From: Plastoroseomonas sp036499545
GTDB taxonomy: Bacteria > Pseudomonadota > Alphaproteobacteria > Acetobacterales > Acetobacteraceae
Direction of reading: 5' to 3'
NCBI GenBank assembly: GCA_036499545.1
Contig: DASYDR010000403.1
Location: 1 to 11,318, forward strand
Length of the DNA: 11,318 bases
Shown: positions 1 to 7,000 of the stretch, piece by piece
Numbering within the stretch: position 1 is the first letter of the stretch
Layout: each line of letters opens with the position of its first letter
The notes under the pieces: generated by a model
What the model saw: the letters and a program-made list of their open reading frames with translations, nothing else
Databases searched by the model: none
Told to the model about the DNA's origin: nothing
Program-made: the position numbers and the translations under genes

Positions 1-53
1 CGCCGAAGGACGGAAGCGCCCATGGGCGTGGACCTGCCCGGCTTACTCGACAT
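1..53 (-). CDS. Possible start of an unidentified gene, cut by the left window edge
   Basis: On the minus strand an ATG at 51-53 opens a frame that stays free of stops to the window edge, reading MSSKPGRSTPMGASVLRR. A second in-frame ATG lies at 21-23. It is the first possible start after the terminator that closes the rplS operon, so it would be a separate transcription unit. No convincing Shine-Dalgarno precedes either ATG and 18 residues are too few to recognise a family. It could equally be non-coding sequence. Confidence 0.22.
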   Translation of the reverse strand, partial: MSSKPGRSTPMGASVLR

Positions 54-67
54 GCGGATCGCCGGAG

Positions 68-82
68 GGCGGGACGCCCGCC
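68..82. repeat. Small GC-rich hairpin between rplS terminator and the left-edge frame
   Basis: GGCGGG (68-73) and CCCGCC (77-82) form a perfect 6-bp stem around the loop ACG. It lies just upstream of the possible minus-strand start at 53. It could be leader structure or a secondary terminator element, but there is no T-rich run beside it. In GC-rich DNA such a stem can arise by chance. Confidence 0.3.
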
Positions 83-111
83 GGCAGGATCCTGCTCGCC
101 TCGACCCCATG

Positions 112-145
112 AAACCAGAACGGTGGCCGGGATCCCCGGCCACCG
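112..145 (-). terminator. Intrinsic terminator of the ffh-rplS operon
   Basis: Positions 121-131 and 135-145 are perfect inverted repeats, giving an 11-bp stem with the 3-nt loop ATC. Read on the minus strand, the stem starts 9 bases after the rplS stop codon. It is followed by the T-rich stretch TTCTGGTTTC (120 down to about 111). A long perfect GC stem plus a U-rich tail immediately after the last gene is the classic rho-independent layout, although the tail is interrupted by GG. Confidence 0.82.
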
Positions 146-154
146 CTGATATGG

Positions 155-592
155 TTACTCCTGGTTGCCTTCGGCAACCGCCGCCGGGGCCGGGGTCGCG
201 GCCGGAGCCGCCGCGGCGGCCGCTCCCGGCCGGACCGCCAGCCGCTCCTGGATGCGGGCCGACTTGCCGGTGCGCCCGCGCAGGTAATACAGCTTCGCCC
301 GCCGCACCTTGCCGCGCCGGACCACCAGGATCTCGGCGACGTTCGGGGAATAGAGCGGGAAGACGCGCTCGACGCCCTCGCCATAGGACAGCTTGCGGAC
401 CGTGAAGTTGCTGTTCACGCCACGGTTCGACCGCGCGATCACCACGCCTTCATAGGCCTGGGTGCGGATGCGCTCGCCTTCCTGCACCTTCACCATCACG
501 CGGACGGTGTCGCCGGCGGCGAATTCCGGGGTGGCGCGGGTGGCGGCGAGGCGGGAGAGCTGCTCGGCCTCGAACTGCTGCAGCAGGTTCAT
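155..592 (-). CDS. rplS: 50S ribosomal protein L19 (bL19)
   Basis: Structural protein of the large ribosomal subunit, located at the 30S-50S interface. The 145-residue product shows the family pattern throughout: an N-terminal helix (MNLLQQFEAEQ), the SH3-like barrel core with GDTVRVMVKVQEGER (27-41) and QAYEGVVIARSNRG (45-58), and the C-terminal signature VRRGKVRRAKLYYLRGR (91-107). Residues 123-140 form an Ala/Pro-rich tail beyond the usual core of about 115-120 residues, probably disordered. The start is supported by AGGA with 7-nt spacing. It is the last gene of the operon, 24 bases after trmD, and a strong terminator follows its TAA stop. The identification is secure; the role of the tail is unknown. 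Confidence 0.97.
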   Translation of the reverse strand: MNLLQQFEAEQLSRLAATRATPEFAAGDTVRVMVKVQEGERIRTQAYEGVVIARSNRGVNSNFTVRKLSYGEGVERVFPLYSPNVAEILVVRRGKVRRAKLYYLRGRTGKSARIQERLAVRPGAAAAAAPAATPAPAAVAEGNQE

Positions 593-616
593 GGAATTAT
601 CCTTTCGTCCGATGTC

Positions 617-1363
617 TTAAGCGGCGTCAGGCCGGCCGGCAATGGCCCGCCCCGCCGCGTTTTCCTGGCCCGAATGGCGGGCCCAGAGATCGGGCCGCCT
701 TTCGCGCGTGATCTGTTCCGCCTCGGCCTGGCGCCAGCGCGCCACCTCGGCGTGATGGCCGGACAGCAGCACGGGCGGCACGCCGCGCCCCTGCCATTCC
801 GCCGGCCGCGTATACTGCGGATATTCGAGCAGGCCGGAGGCGCCGTGGCTTTCCTCCTCCGCGCTTTCGGCCGCGCCCATGACGCCGGGCAGCAGCCGCA
901 CGCAGGCGTCGAGCAGCGCCAGCGCCGCCACTTCCCCGCCCGACAGCACATAGTCGCCGATCGAGACCTCGGTCATCGCCCGCGCCTCGATGACGCGCTG
1001 GTCGACCCCCTCGAACCGGCCGCAGAGCAGCACCACGCCGGGACCGGCGGTGAGTTGCCGCACCAGCGCCTGGTCCAGCAGCCGCCCGCGCGGCGTCAGG
1101 TAGATCGCCGGCCGTGTCGCATCCCCTTCCGCCAGCGCCGCGCCGATCGCCGCATCCACCACATCCGGGCGCAGCACCAGGCCGGCACCGCCGCCGCAGG
1201 GCGTGTCATCCACGCTGCGGTGCCGGTCGGTCGCGAAGGCACGGATATCCCGCGCATCGCAGCGCCAGCGCGCATCGCGCAAAGCCTTGCCCGCCAGCGA
1301 CAGGCCGAGCGGCCCCGGAAACATCTCCGGGAACAGGGTCAGGACGGAGGCATGCCACGTCAT
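617..1363 (-). CDS. trmD: tRNA (guanine-37-N1)-methyltransferase TrmD
   Basis: SPOUT-class enzyme that transfers a methyl group from S-adenosylmethionine to N1 of G37 in tRNAs reading CNN codons, preventing +1 frameshifting. The 248-residue product begins MTWHASVLTLFPEMF. It carries the knot and cofactor motifs LCGRFEGVDQR (113-123) and SIGDYVLSGGE (134-144), then LLEYPQYTRPAEW (178-190) and PPVLLSGHHAEVARWR (196-211). The ATG overlaps the rimM stop by one base (TGATG), which fixes the start and suggests translational coupling. The frame is open further upstream, but only as an overlap with rimM. One oddity is that the segment before GLLEYPQYTRP reads EESHGAS, where many TrmD proteins have an Asp thought to be the catalytic base. 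Function is otherwise well supported. Confidence 0.96.
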   Translation of the reverse strand: MTWHASVLTLFPEMFPGPLGLSLAGKALRDARWRCDARDIRAFATDRHRSVDDTPCGGGAGLVLRPDVVDAAIGAALAEGDATRPAIYLTPRGRLLDQALVRQLTAGPGVVLLCGRFEGVDQRVIEARAMTEVSIGDYVLSGGEVAALALLDACVRLLPGVMGAAESAEEESHGASGLLEYPQYTRPAEWQGRGVPPVLLSGHHAEVARWRQAEAEQITRERRPDLWARHSGQENAAGRAIAGRPDAA

Positions 1364-1899
1364 CAGGCCGCCGCCTCCCCGCCGGAAGGCGGCTCGCCGG
1401 CCGGCGGCGGCGCGACGATTTCCTCGGGCGGCACCACGGTGATGCGCCCGCCGGCGATATCGACCACCGGCACCACCGCCCGGGTGAAGGGCAGCAGGCG
1501 CTCGCCGCGCCCTTCCCCCACCACCAGGAACGCGCCGGCGCCATGTTCCGCCACATCGCGCACCATGCCGAGGCTCTCCCCCGCTGCCGTCACGGCCGAA
1601 AGGCCGATCAGGTCGACGAGGTAGAACTCCTCCGCCTCCGGCTCCGGAAGCTGGGCGCGATCGGCGTAGAGCCTGGTGCCGGCCAGCTTCGCCGCGGCGT
1701 CGCGATCGGCGACGCCCTCGATCTGCGCCAGGCCTTCGGTCTTCAGCACGATCGCATAGCGATGCGTGCCCGCGGCATCGGTCAACGGCCCGAGCGTTCC
1801 GATGGCGGCCGGATCGGCGGTGAAGCTGCGCAGCTTCACCAGGCCGCGCACACCGTGCGGCCTGCCGATCTCTCCCACCAGGATGCGCTTCTGGGCCAT
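1363..1899 (-). CDS. rimM: 16S rRNA processing / 30S maturation protein RimM
   Basis: Assembly factor that binds ribosomal protein S19 and helps mature the head of the 30S subunit and the 3' end of 16S rRNA. The 178-residue product has the RimM N-terminal beta-barrel (ILVGEIGRPHGVRGLVKLRS, 6-25). The C-terminal PRC-barrel has EEFYLVDLIGL (90-100), GMVRDVAEHGAGAFLVV (111-127) and LLPFTRAVVPVVDI (135-148). The last 15 or so residues are a Pro/Gly/Ala-rich tail outside the fold. The gene lies 20 bases after rpsP and its TGA overlaps the trmD ATG, the usual rpsP-rimM-trmD arrangement. The start matches the family N-terminus. A weak purine-rich AAGG lies about 10 bases upstream. Confidence 0.95.
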   Translation of the reverse strand: MAQKRILVGEIGRPHGVRGLVKLRSFTADPAAIGTLGPLTDAAGTHRYAIVLKTEGLAQIEGVADRDAAAKLAGTRLYADRAQLPEPEAEEFYLVDLIGLSAVTAAGESLGMVRDVAEHGAGAFLVVGEGRGERLLPFTRAVVPVVDIAGGRITVVPPEEIVAPPPAGEPPSGGEAAA

Positions 1900-1919
1900 T
1901 CAGCCGATGCCTTCGCGCG

Positions 1920-2255
1920 TCAGCCCGCCGCGGCGGCCGCGGCGCGTTCCTGCGCCTTCTTCTTCGGCGCGGACTGCTTCGGCTGCTCACGGAATTCCGG
2001 CATCGGCGCCAGGCCGGCCTTGCCGAGGAACTTGGCGACGCGGTCGGTCGCGGTCGCGCCCTCGCTCAGCCAATGCACGATGCGGTCATCGGACAGGTGG
2101 ATGCGGTCAACATGGTCGGACGGCAGCATCGGGTTGTAGCTGCCCACCTTCTCGATGAAACGGCCGTCGCGCGGGCTGCGGCTGTCCGCCACCACGATGT
2201 GGTAGTAGGGGCGCTTCTTCGCGCCGGCGCGCGCAAGGCGAATCTTCAGTGCCAT
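1920..2255 (-). CDS. rpsP: 30S ribosomal protein S16 (bS16)
   Basis: Small-subunit ribosomal protein needed for 30S assembly; it binds 16S rRNA in the body domain. The 111-residue protein opens with the canonical MALKIRLARAGAKKRPYYHI and continues ADSRSPRDGRFIEKVGSYNP (23-42) and DRIVHWLSEGATATDRVAKFL (57-77). The conserved core ends near residue 85. The remainder is a Lys/Ala-rich tail ending in an alanine run (105-110), typical of alphaproteobacterial S16 extensions. The start follows a purine-rich AGAGAAGAA stretch. It lies 37 bases after ffh and 20 bases before rimM on the same strand, so it is very likely cotranscribed with both. Confidence 0.96.
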   Translation of the reverse strand: MALKIRLARAGAKKRPYYHIVVADSRSPRDGRFIEKVGSYNPMLPSDHVDRIHLSDDRIVHWLSEGATATDRVAKFLGKAGLAPMPEFREQPKQSAPKKKAQERAAAAAAG

Positions 2256-2292
2256 CGGTTCTTCTCTCTGCTCCGATCGAAATAGGAAAATC

Positions 2293-3684
2293 TCAGAAGG
2301 GGCGTCCGCCGCCCCGCATGCCAGGGGGCAGCAGCCCGGCGAGACCGCCGCGCATCATCCCCTTCTGGCCGAGCTTGCTCATCCGCTTCATCATCGCGGA
2401 CATGTCGTCGAACTGCTTCAGGAGGCGGTTCACCTCCTGCACCGTGGCACCGGACCCCACCGCGATGCGCCGCTTGCGCGACGCCTTGATGATCTCGGGC
2501 TTGTGGCGCTCCTTCGGCGTCATGCTGCCGATGATGGCCGCCTGGCGCTTCAGGATCTTGGTGTCGAGATTGGCGTCCTCGAGCTGCGCCTTGATCTTCC
2601 CCACCCCCGGCAGCATGCCGAGAATGCCGGACAGCGAGCCCATCTTGCCGATCTGCTGCAGCTGCTTGGCGTAGTCTTCCAGGTCGAACTGACCCTTCTG
2701 CATCTTGGCGGCGAGCTTCTCCGCCTCCGCCCTGTCGATCGTCTCCGCTGCCTTCTCGACCAGCGAGACGATGTCGCCCATGCCGAGGATGCGCGACGCG
2801 ATGCGATCGGGGTGGAAATCCTCCAGCGCATCCAGCTTCTCGCCGGCGCCGAGCAGCTTGATCGGCGCGCCGGTGACCGCGCGCATCGACAGTGCCGCGC
2901 CGCCGCGCGCATCGCCATCCACCCGCGTCATGACGATGCCGGTGACGCCCACCTTGTCCTGGAAGGCGCGCGCGGTATGCACCGCGTCCTGGCCGGTCAT
3001 CGCATCGACGACCAGCAGCGTCTCGTGCGGGTTGGTCGCGGCCTTCACGGCGGCGACCTCCGCCATCAGCGCCTCGTCGATCGCGAGCCGGCCGGCGGTG
3101 TCGAGGATGACGACGTCATAGAGCTCGCGCCGCGCCACATCCATGGCGCGCGCCGCGATCTCGAGCGGGGTCTGGCCGGCCACGATCGGCAGGCTCGTCA
3201 CCTCGGCACGGCCCGCCAGCTGCTCGAGCTGCAGCTGCGCCGCCGGGCGGTGCACGTCGAGCGACGCCAGCAGCACCTTCTTCCGGTCCCGCGCGCGAAG
3301 CCTGAGCGCGATCTTGCCGGAGGTCGTCGTCTTGCCCGAACCCTGCAGGCCGACCACCAGGATCGGCACCGGCGACGGCGCGTTCAGATCCAGCCCGCGC
3401 TGCCCGGTATCGCCCTCGCCACCGCCCAGCGCCTCGACCAGCGCGTCATTGACGATCTTGATGACCTGCTGCGCCGGGGAGACCGAGCGGATCACCTCCT
3501 GCCCGATCGCCCGGTCGCGGACCTTGTTGGTCAGCTCCTTGACCACCGGCAGGGCGACATCGGCCTCGAGCAGCGCCACCCGCACTTCGCGCAGCGCCTC
3601 GGCCACGTCGGTCTCGTTCAGCGCGCCACGGCGGCGCAACCGATCGAAAACCCCGTTCAGCTTGCTCGACAGCGCCTCGAACAT
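2293..3684 (-). CDS. ffh: Signal recognition particle protein Ffh (SRP54 GTPase)
   Basis: Ffh binds signal sequences of nascent inner-membrane proteins together with 4.5S RNA and delivers ribosomes to FtsY. The 463-residue product has all three domains. The N domain spans about 1-90 (MFEALSSKLNGVFDRLRRRG). The GTPase domain has P-loop GLQGSGKTTT (112-121), DTAGR (195-199), TRVDGDARGG (253-262) and LLGAGEKLDALEDFHPDR (277-294). The Met-rich M domain has the RNA-binding SRKRRIAVGSG (402-412) and a Met-rich C-terminus. The frame runs upstream to 3891, but that extension is unlike SRP54, so the family-conserved MFEAL start is used. The Shine-Dalgarno is weak. It is the first gene of the operon with rpsP, rimM, trmD and rplS. 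The G4 motif reads TRVD rather than the more common TKxD. Confidence 0.97.
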   Translation of the reverse strand: MFEALSSKLNGVFDRLRRRGALNETDVAEALREVRVALLEADVALPVVKELTNKVRDRAIGQEVIRSVSPAQQVIKIVNDALVEALGGGEGDTGQRGLDLNAPSPVPILVVGLQGSGKTTTSGKIALRLRARDRKKVLLASLDVHRPAAQLQLEQLAGRAEVTSLPIVAGQTPLEIAARAMDVARRELYDVVILDTAGRLAIDEALMAEVAAVKAATNPHETLLVVDAMTGQDAVHTARAFQDKVGVTGIVMTRVDGDARGGAALSMRAVTGAPIKLLGAGEKLDALEDFHPDRIASRILGMGDIVSLVEKAAETIDRAEAEKLAAKMQKGQFDLEDYAKQLQQIGKMGSLSGILGMLPGVGKIKAQLEDANLDTKILKRQAAIIGSMTPKERHKPEIIKASRKRRIAVGSGATVQEVNRLLKQFDDMSAMMKRMSKLGQKGMMRGGLAGLLPPGMRGGGRPF

Positions 3685-3735
3685 CGTGGCAGCCCGTAAT
3701 CCCAAACCCGTTGCGGGCGCCCCAAAACATTTCGC

Positions 3736-3763
3736 GCCGCTGCGCGAGCCTTCGCGGAGCGGC
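3736..3763. repeat. Strong imperfect palindrome in the ffh leader
   Basis: GCCGCTGCGCGA (3736-3747) and TCGCGGAGCGGC (3752-3763) pair over 12 positions with one mismatch, around the 4-nt loop GCCT. It lies 52-79 bases upstream of the ffh start codon, inside the predicted ffh leader. A second smaller hairpin, CACCCC/GGGGTG, is at 3769-3774 and 3782-3787. It may be a leader structure or a copy of a dispersed palindromic element. There is no T tract, so a terminator is unlikely. Confidence 0.5.
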
Positions 3764-3819
3764 GGAGCCACCCCGCCCATGGGGGTGACCGGTTTCGGGG
3801 CATGGCCCAGAGACGCGGG

Positions 3820-3848
3820 GAGATACGGCGCCGGCCGCCGCAGGTCAA
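3820..3848 (-). promoter_or_regulatory. Candidate sigma-70 promoter for the ffh operon
   Basis: On the minus strand TTGACC (3848-3843) is followed after exactly 17 bases by TATCTC (3825-3820). The -35 matches the consensus at five of six positions. The -10 is weaker but keeps the TAT of the consensus. Transcription would start near 3813 and give a leader of about 130 bases before ffh. This is the best promoter-like pair in the gap between ffh and the divergent glycosyltransferase gene. Confidence 0.5.
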
Positions 3849-4077
3849 GCATTCCAGGAAAGGCCTGCCCCGACACGGTCACGGCGCGCAACCGGGCTGC
3901 CGGCCCGGCAGGGGCGGTGGCTAGTGATCCCCACCCGGCCGTGGCATGCTCCGCAACGAAATCGCATGAAGACGTTCAGGTACGAAGACGGAAGATCATG
4001 CAACATAACTCATAAAATATGACCAGGACTTGTTCCGTCCTTCCATTCGATCCTGTGCCGATATCGACGAGGCGTTC
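3849..4077. other. Intergenic region between divergent ffh and glycosyltransferase genes
   Basis: No gene is supported here. The region holds a near-perfect palindrome, CTGCCGG-C-CCGGCAG (3897-3911), which could be an operator. It also holds an AT-rich patch at about 3997-4020 that stands out sharply from the GC-rich surroundings and contains TAAAAT (4013-4018), five of six matches to a -10 box. No good -35 box is visible 15-19 bases further upstream. If TAAAAT is a -10, transcription would begin near 4025, ahead of the GTG start at 4078. Confidence 0.4.
4069..4072 (+). promoter_or_regulatory. Ribosome binding site deciding the glycosyltransferase start
   Basis: GAGG (within ACGAGG) lies 5 bases before the GTG at 4078-4080. 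The only earlier in-frame start after the stop at 4006-4008 is the TTG at 4030, which has no properly spaced Shine-Dalgarno. The codons between them (CCT, ATT, CGA, TGT) are atypical for this genome. Confidence 0.5.
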
Positions 4078-7000
4078 GTGACCTTTGCATCCGGTGGTTT
4101 CGCTCGGGCCGAGGATTCCCTGCATCCGGACCAGCTTGTTGCTGCCGGCGCGCAGGCCGGGCAGGCGGAGGCCCGGATGCTGGAGACGGAGCTGCGCGCC
4201 AGCCATGCCGAAGCCGACGCCAGGCGCGCGGAGGCCCATGCCGCACAGGCGGAGATGCGCGCCGACCGGATCGAAGCGGAAGCCAGGCAGGCTGTCGCGC
4301 GCGCCGAAGCCCAGGCCGCAGCGGCCATGGCCCGGGCCGAGGCGTCGGAGGCGCGCCTCGCCTGGATTCGCGCCAGCACCTCCTGGCGCGCCACCGCCCC
4401 TGCCCGCGCGGTCCGCGAGCTGATGCGCCGGCATCCGGGCCTCGCCCTGTACGAAGCCGGCATGGCGCAGTCCCGGGTGCAACGCCTGAAGCAGGTCTCC
4501 GGCGATGCCGGCGGGCGGGCCAGGAAGACCGGGCGGCTCGCGTTCTATCTCACCGCGCGCGCCGTTTCACGCCTGCCCGGCGCAGGATGGGCCAGGCGAT
4601 GGCTGGAGGCAGCCGCGCCAAGCCCCTGGGACTGGCTGCGGCGGCATGATGCCGCCTATCTGATCGCGGCGGCCCGGGCCGAAGCCGCGGCATCCCCGCC
4701 CCCGGCGGAACCCGTGGCGCAGGCGCCGGCGCCCGCCAGTCCTTCGGCGCCGGCTGCCCGGCGCATGCGCGCCGTGCACCAGGTCCATGCCGGCGCCGTC
4801 ACCGGCACCATGCTGCTCATGCGGGCCTGGCTGCGCCGCCTCGGCCATGCGAGCGAGATCTTCGTCGCGGAGCGGCATCCGGCGCTGGATGGCGAATGCC
4901 TCATGCTCGAAGACCTGCCCCGGCATGGCGACTGCGCGATCATCCTCCATCACGCGGCAGGCCGTAGCGTGCCGGAAGCGGTGCTGCGCCTGCCGGCACA
5001 CAAGATACTGCTGCACCATGACGCGCCCGTCCGCGCGCATGCGACCGCGGCCGGGCGGGAGCAGCTGGCCGCCCTGCGGCCGCACATGGCGGCGGCGCTG
5101 GCCGTCAGCGGCTGCGGCGCGCGGGCGCTTCGTTCCCTCGGATACGATCCGCCGGCGCCTCTCCCCTTCCTCCGGGAGGCGGAGGCATCGCTCCCGCGCG
5201 CGGCCGCGGCACCGGTCGAAGGGGGCGTCTTCACGATCCTGTTCGTCGGGCGCATCGGCCCTTCGCCGGCACAGGTCGACCTGCTGGATGCCTTCGCGGC
5301 GTTCAGCGCCGGCTGGGGCGAAGCCTGCCGCCTGGTGCTGGCCGGGCCGCCGGATGCGGAGGATCTGCCCTATCCGGCGGCGATCCATCACCGGATCACG
5401 CAGCACGGGCTGCAGGAGAAGGTGCTTCTGGCCGGCGCGGTCCCCGATGATGCGCTGCGCGGCTGGTTCCGGACCGCCGATCTTTATGTGCCGCTCGGCC
5501 CCGACGAGGGCTTCGGGATGCCCCTGATGGAAGCGGTCGGCCACGGCGTGCCCGTGCTGGCCTGGCCGGCCGGTGCCATGCCCTGCGTCCTTGGCGATGC
5601 CGGCGTCGCGCTGCCGGACCGGTCGCCGGCCGCGGTCGGCGCGGCGCTGCTGGATCTGGCGCGGAACCCGGACCGGCGTGCCCGGATCGCCGCCCGGCAG
5701 GCCGGGATGATCGATGCGCTCCGGTTCGAACGGCATGCGCCGGCGCTTGCGCGGGCCCTCAGGGCCGCCGGCATATCGCCCGAGGATGGCGGCACGCGGA
5801 GCGCCATCGCCGCGAAGCTCCAGGTCACCGTCACCGGGCATGTCAACGGGACCTACAGCCTCGCGGCCGTCAATCGCGCGGCGGCCCTGGCGCTGGAAGC
5901 CCGGCAACCGGGTTCGGTCCGCATCCTGCCCTGGGAAGCCGGCCCCGCCGCCGCGTCATGGGGGCTGCCCGCGGCGGAGAAGGACGCGATCGTGGCCCTC
6001 GCCGCGCGACCGCCGGCGGCCACCGGCCCGGCAATCGTGCTGAGCCAGCACTACCCGGTCCTGGTGCCCCCGGATCCCCGCGATGCTGCGCTGGCCCTGT
6101 TCGCCTGGGAGGAATCACTCGTGCCGGCGGCGATCGTCGCGGTCATCAATGCCGGCTTCGAGGCGGTGCTGGCCACCTCCTCCTTCACCGCCCGGGCGTT
6201 GATCGATTCAGGGGCCGTGATCCCTGTCCGGCCGCTCGGGAATGCCTTGTCGCTCGATGCCTTTTTCCGCCTGGGCGATCAACGGCGCGCCCAGGCATCC
6301 GCGGCCGGGGCGCCCTTCACCTTCCTGCATGTCTCCTCCTGCTTTCCCCGCAAGGGCGTCGACCTGCTGCTCGCCGCCTATGCGCGGGCGTTCCGGCGAT
6401 CCGATCCGGTCCGGCTCGTGATCAAGGGCTTTCCCAATCCGCACAATGACGTGGCGGCGCAGATCGAAGCCCTCCGCGCCCGGGATCCGGACCTGGCGGA
6501 GATCGTCTTCATCAACGCGGAGCTGGTGGAAGACGCGCTGATCGACCTCTACCGCACCGCCGATGCCATGGTGCTGCCCAGCCGGGGGGAAGGGTTCAAC
6601 ATGCCGGCGGCGGAAGCCATGGCCGCGCGCATCCCCCTGATCGTCACGGGTCATGGCGGGCATCTCGATTTCTGCACGCCGGCGGAGGCGCGCTTCATCG
6701 ACTACCGGTTCGCGCCATCCCGCAGCCATGTGGCGCCGCCCGGCTCGGTCTGGATCGAACCGGATGGCGATGACCTCGCCCTTGCGATGCGCGAAGCCCT
6801 GTCCGACCGCCGCGCCGGCACCGGGCCTTGCGCGGCCATGGCCGAACGCGCCCGTGAAGCCGCGTCGCGACGGTTGCGGACCACGGCCTGGGCCGATCGG
6901 GCCTGGAGAATGATGGCGGATGCGGTGATCGCCGAGCCGCTGCCGCCCATGCGGCTGGCCTGGATTTCCCCCTGGGATGTGCGGTGCGGGATTGCGGAAT

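Noticed and set aside
1364..1990. An upstream extension of trmD to 457 codons
   Set aside because: It is an out-of-frame translation of rimM; the conserved TrmD start MTWHASVLTLFPEMF overlaps the rimM stop by one base.
674..3699. Plus-strand open frames of 316, 341 and 398 codons across trmD, rimM and ffh
   Set aside because: Shadow frames of well-identified minus-strand genes; their translations are rich in Arg, His, Ala and Gln without domain features.
3685..3891. A 69-residue N-terminal extension of Ffh
   Set aside because: SRP54 proteins begin at MFEAL-like sequence; the upstream stretch holds the predicted promoter and hairpins and has no family similarity.
4019..4081. A 20-codon leader peptide frame ahead of the glycosyltransferase
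   Set aside because: There is no Shine-Dalgarno and its ATG probably precedes the transcription start; kept only as part of a low-interest finding.
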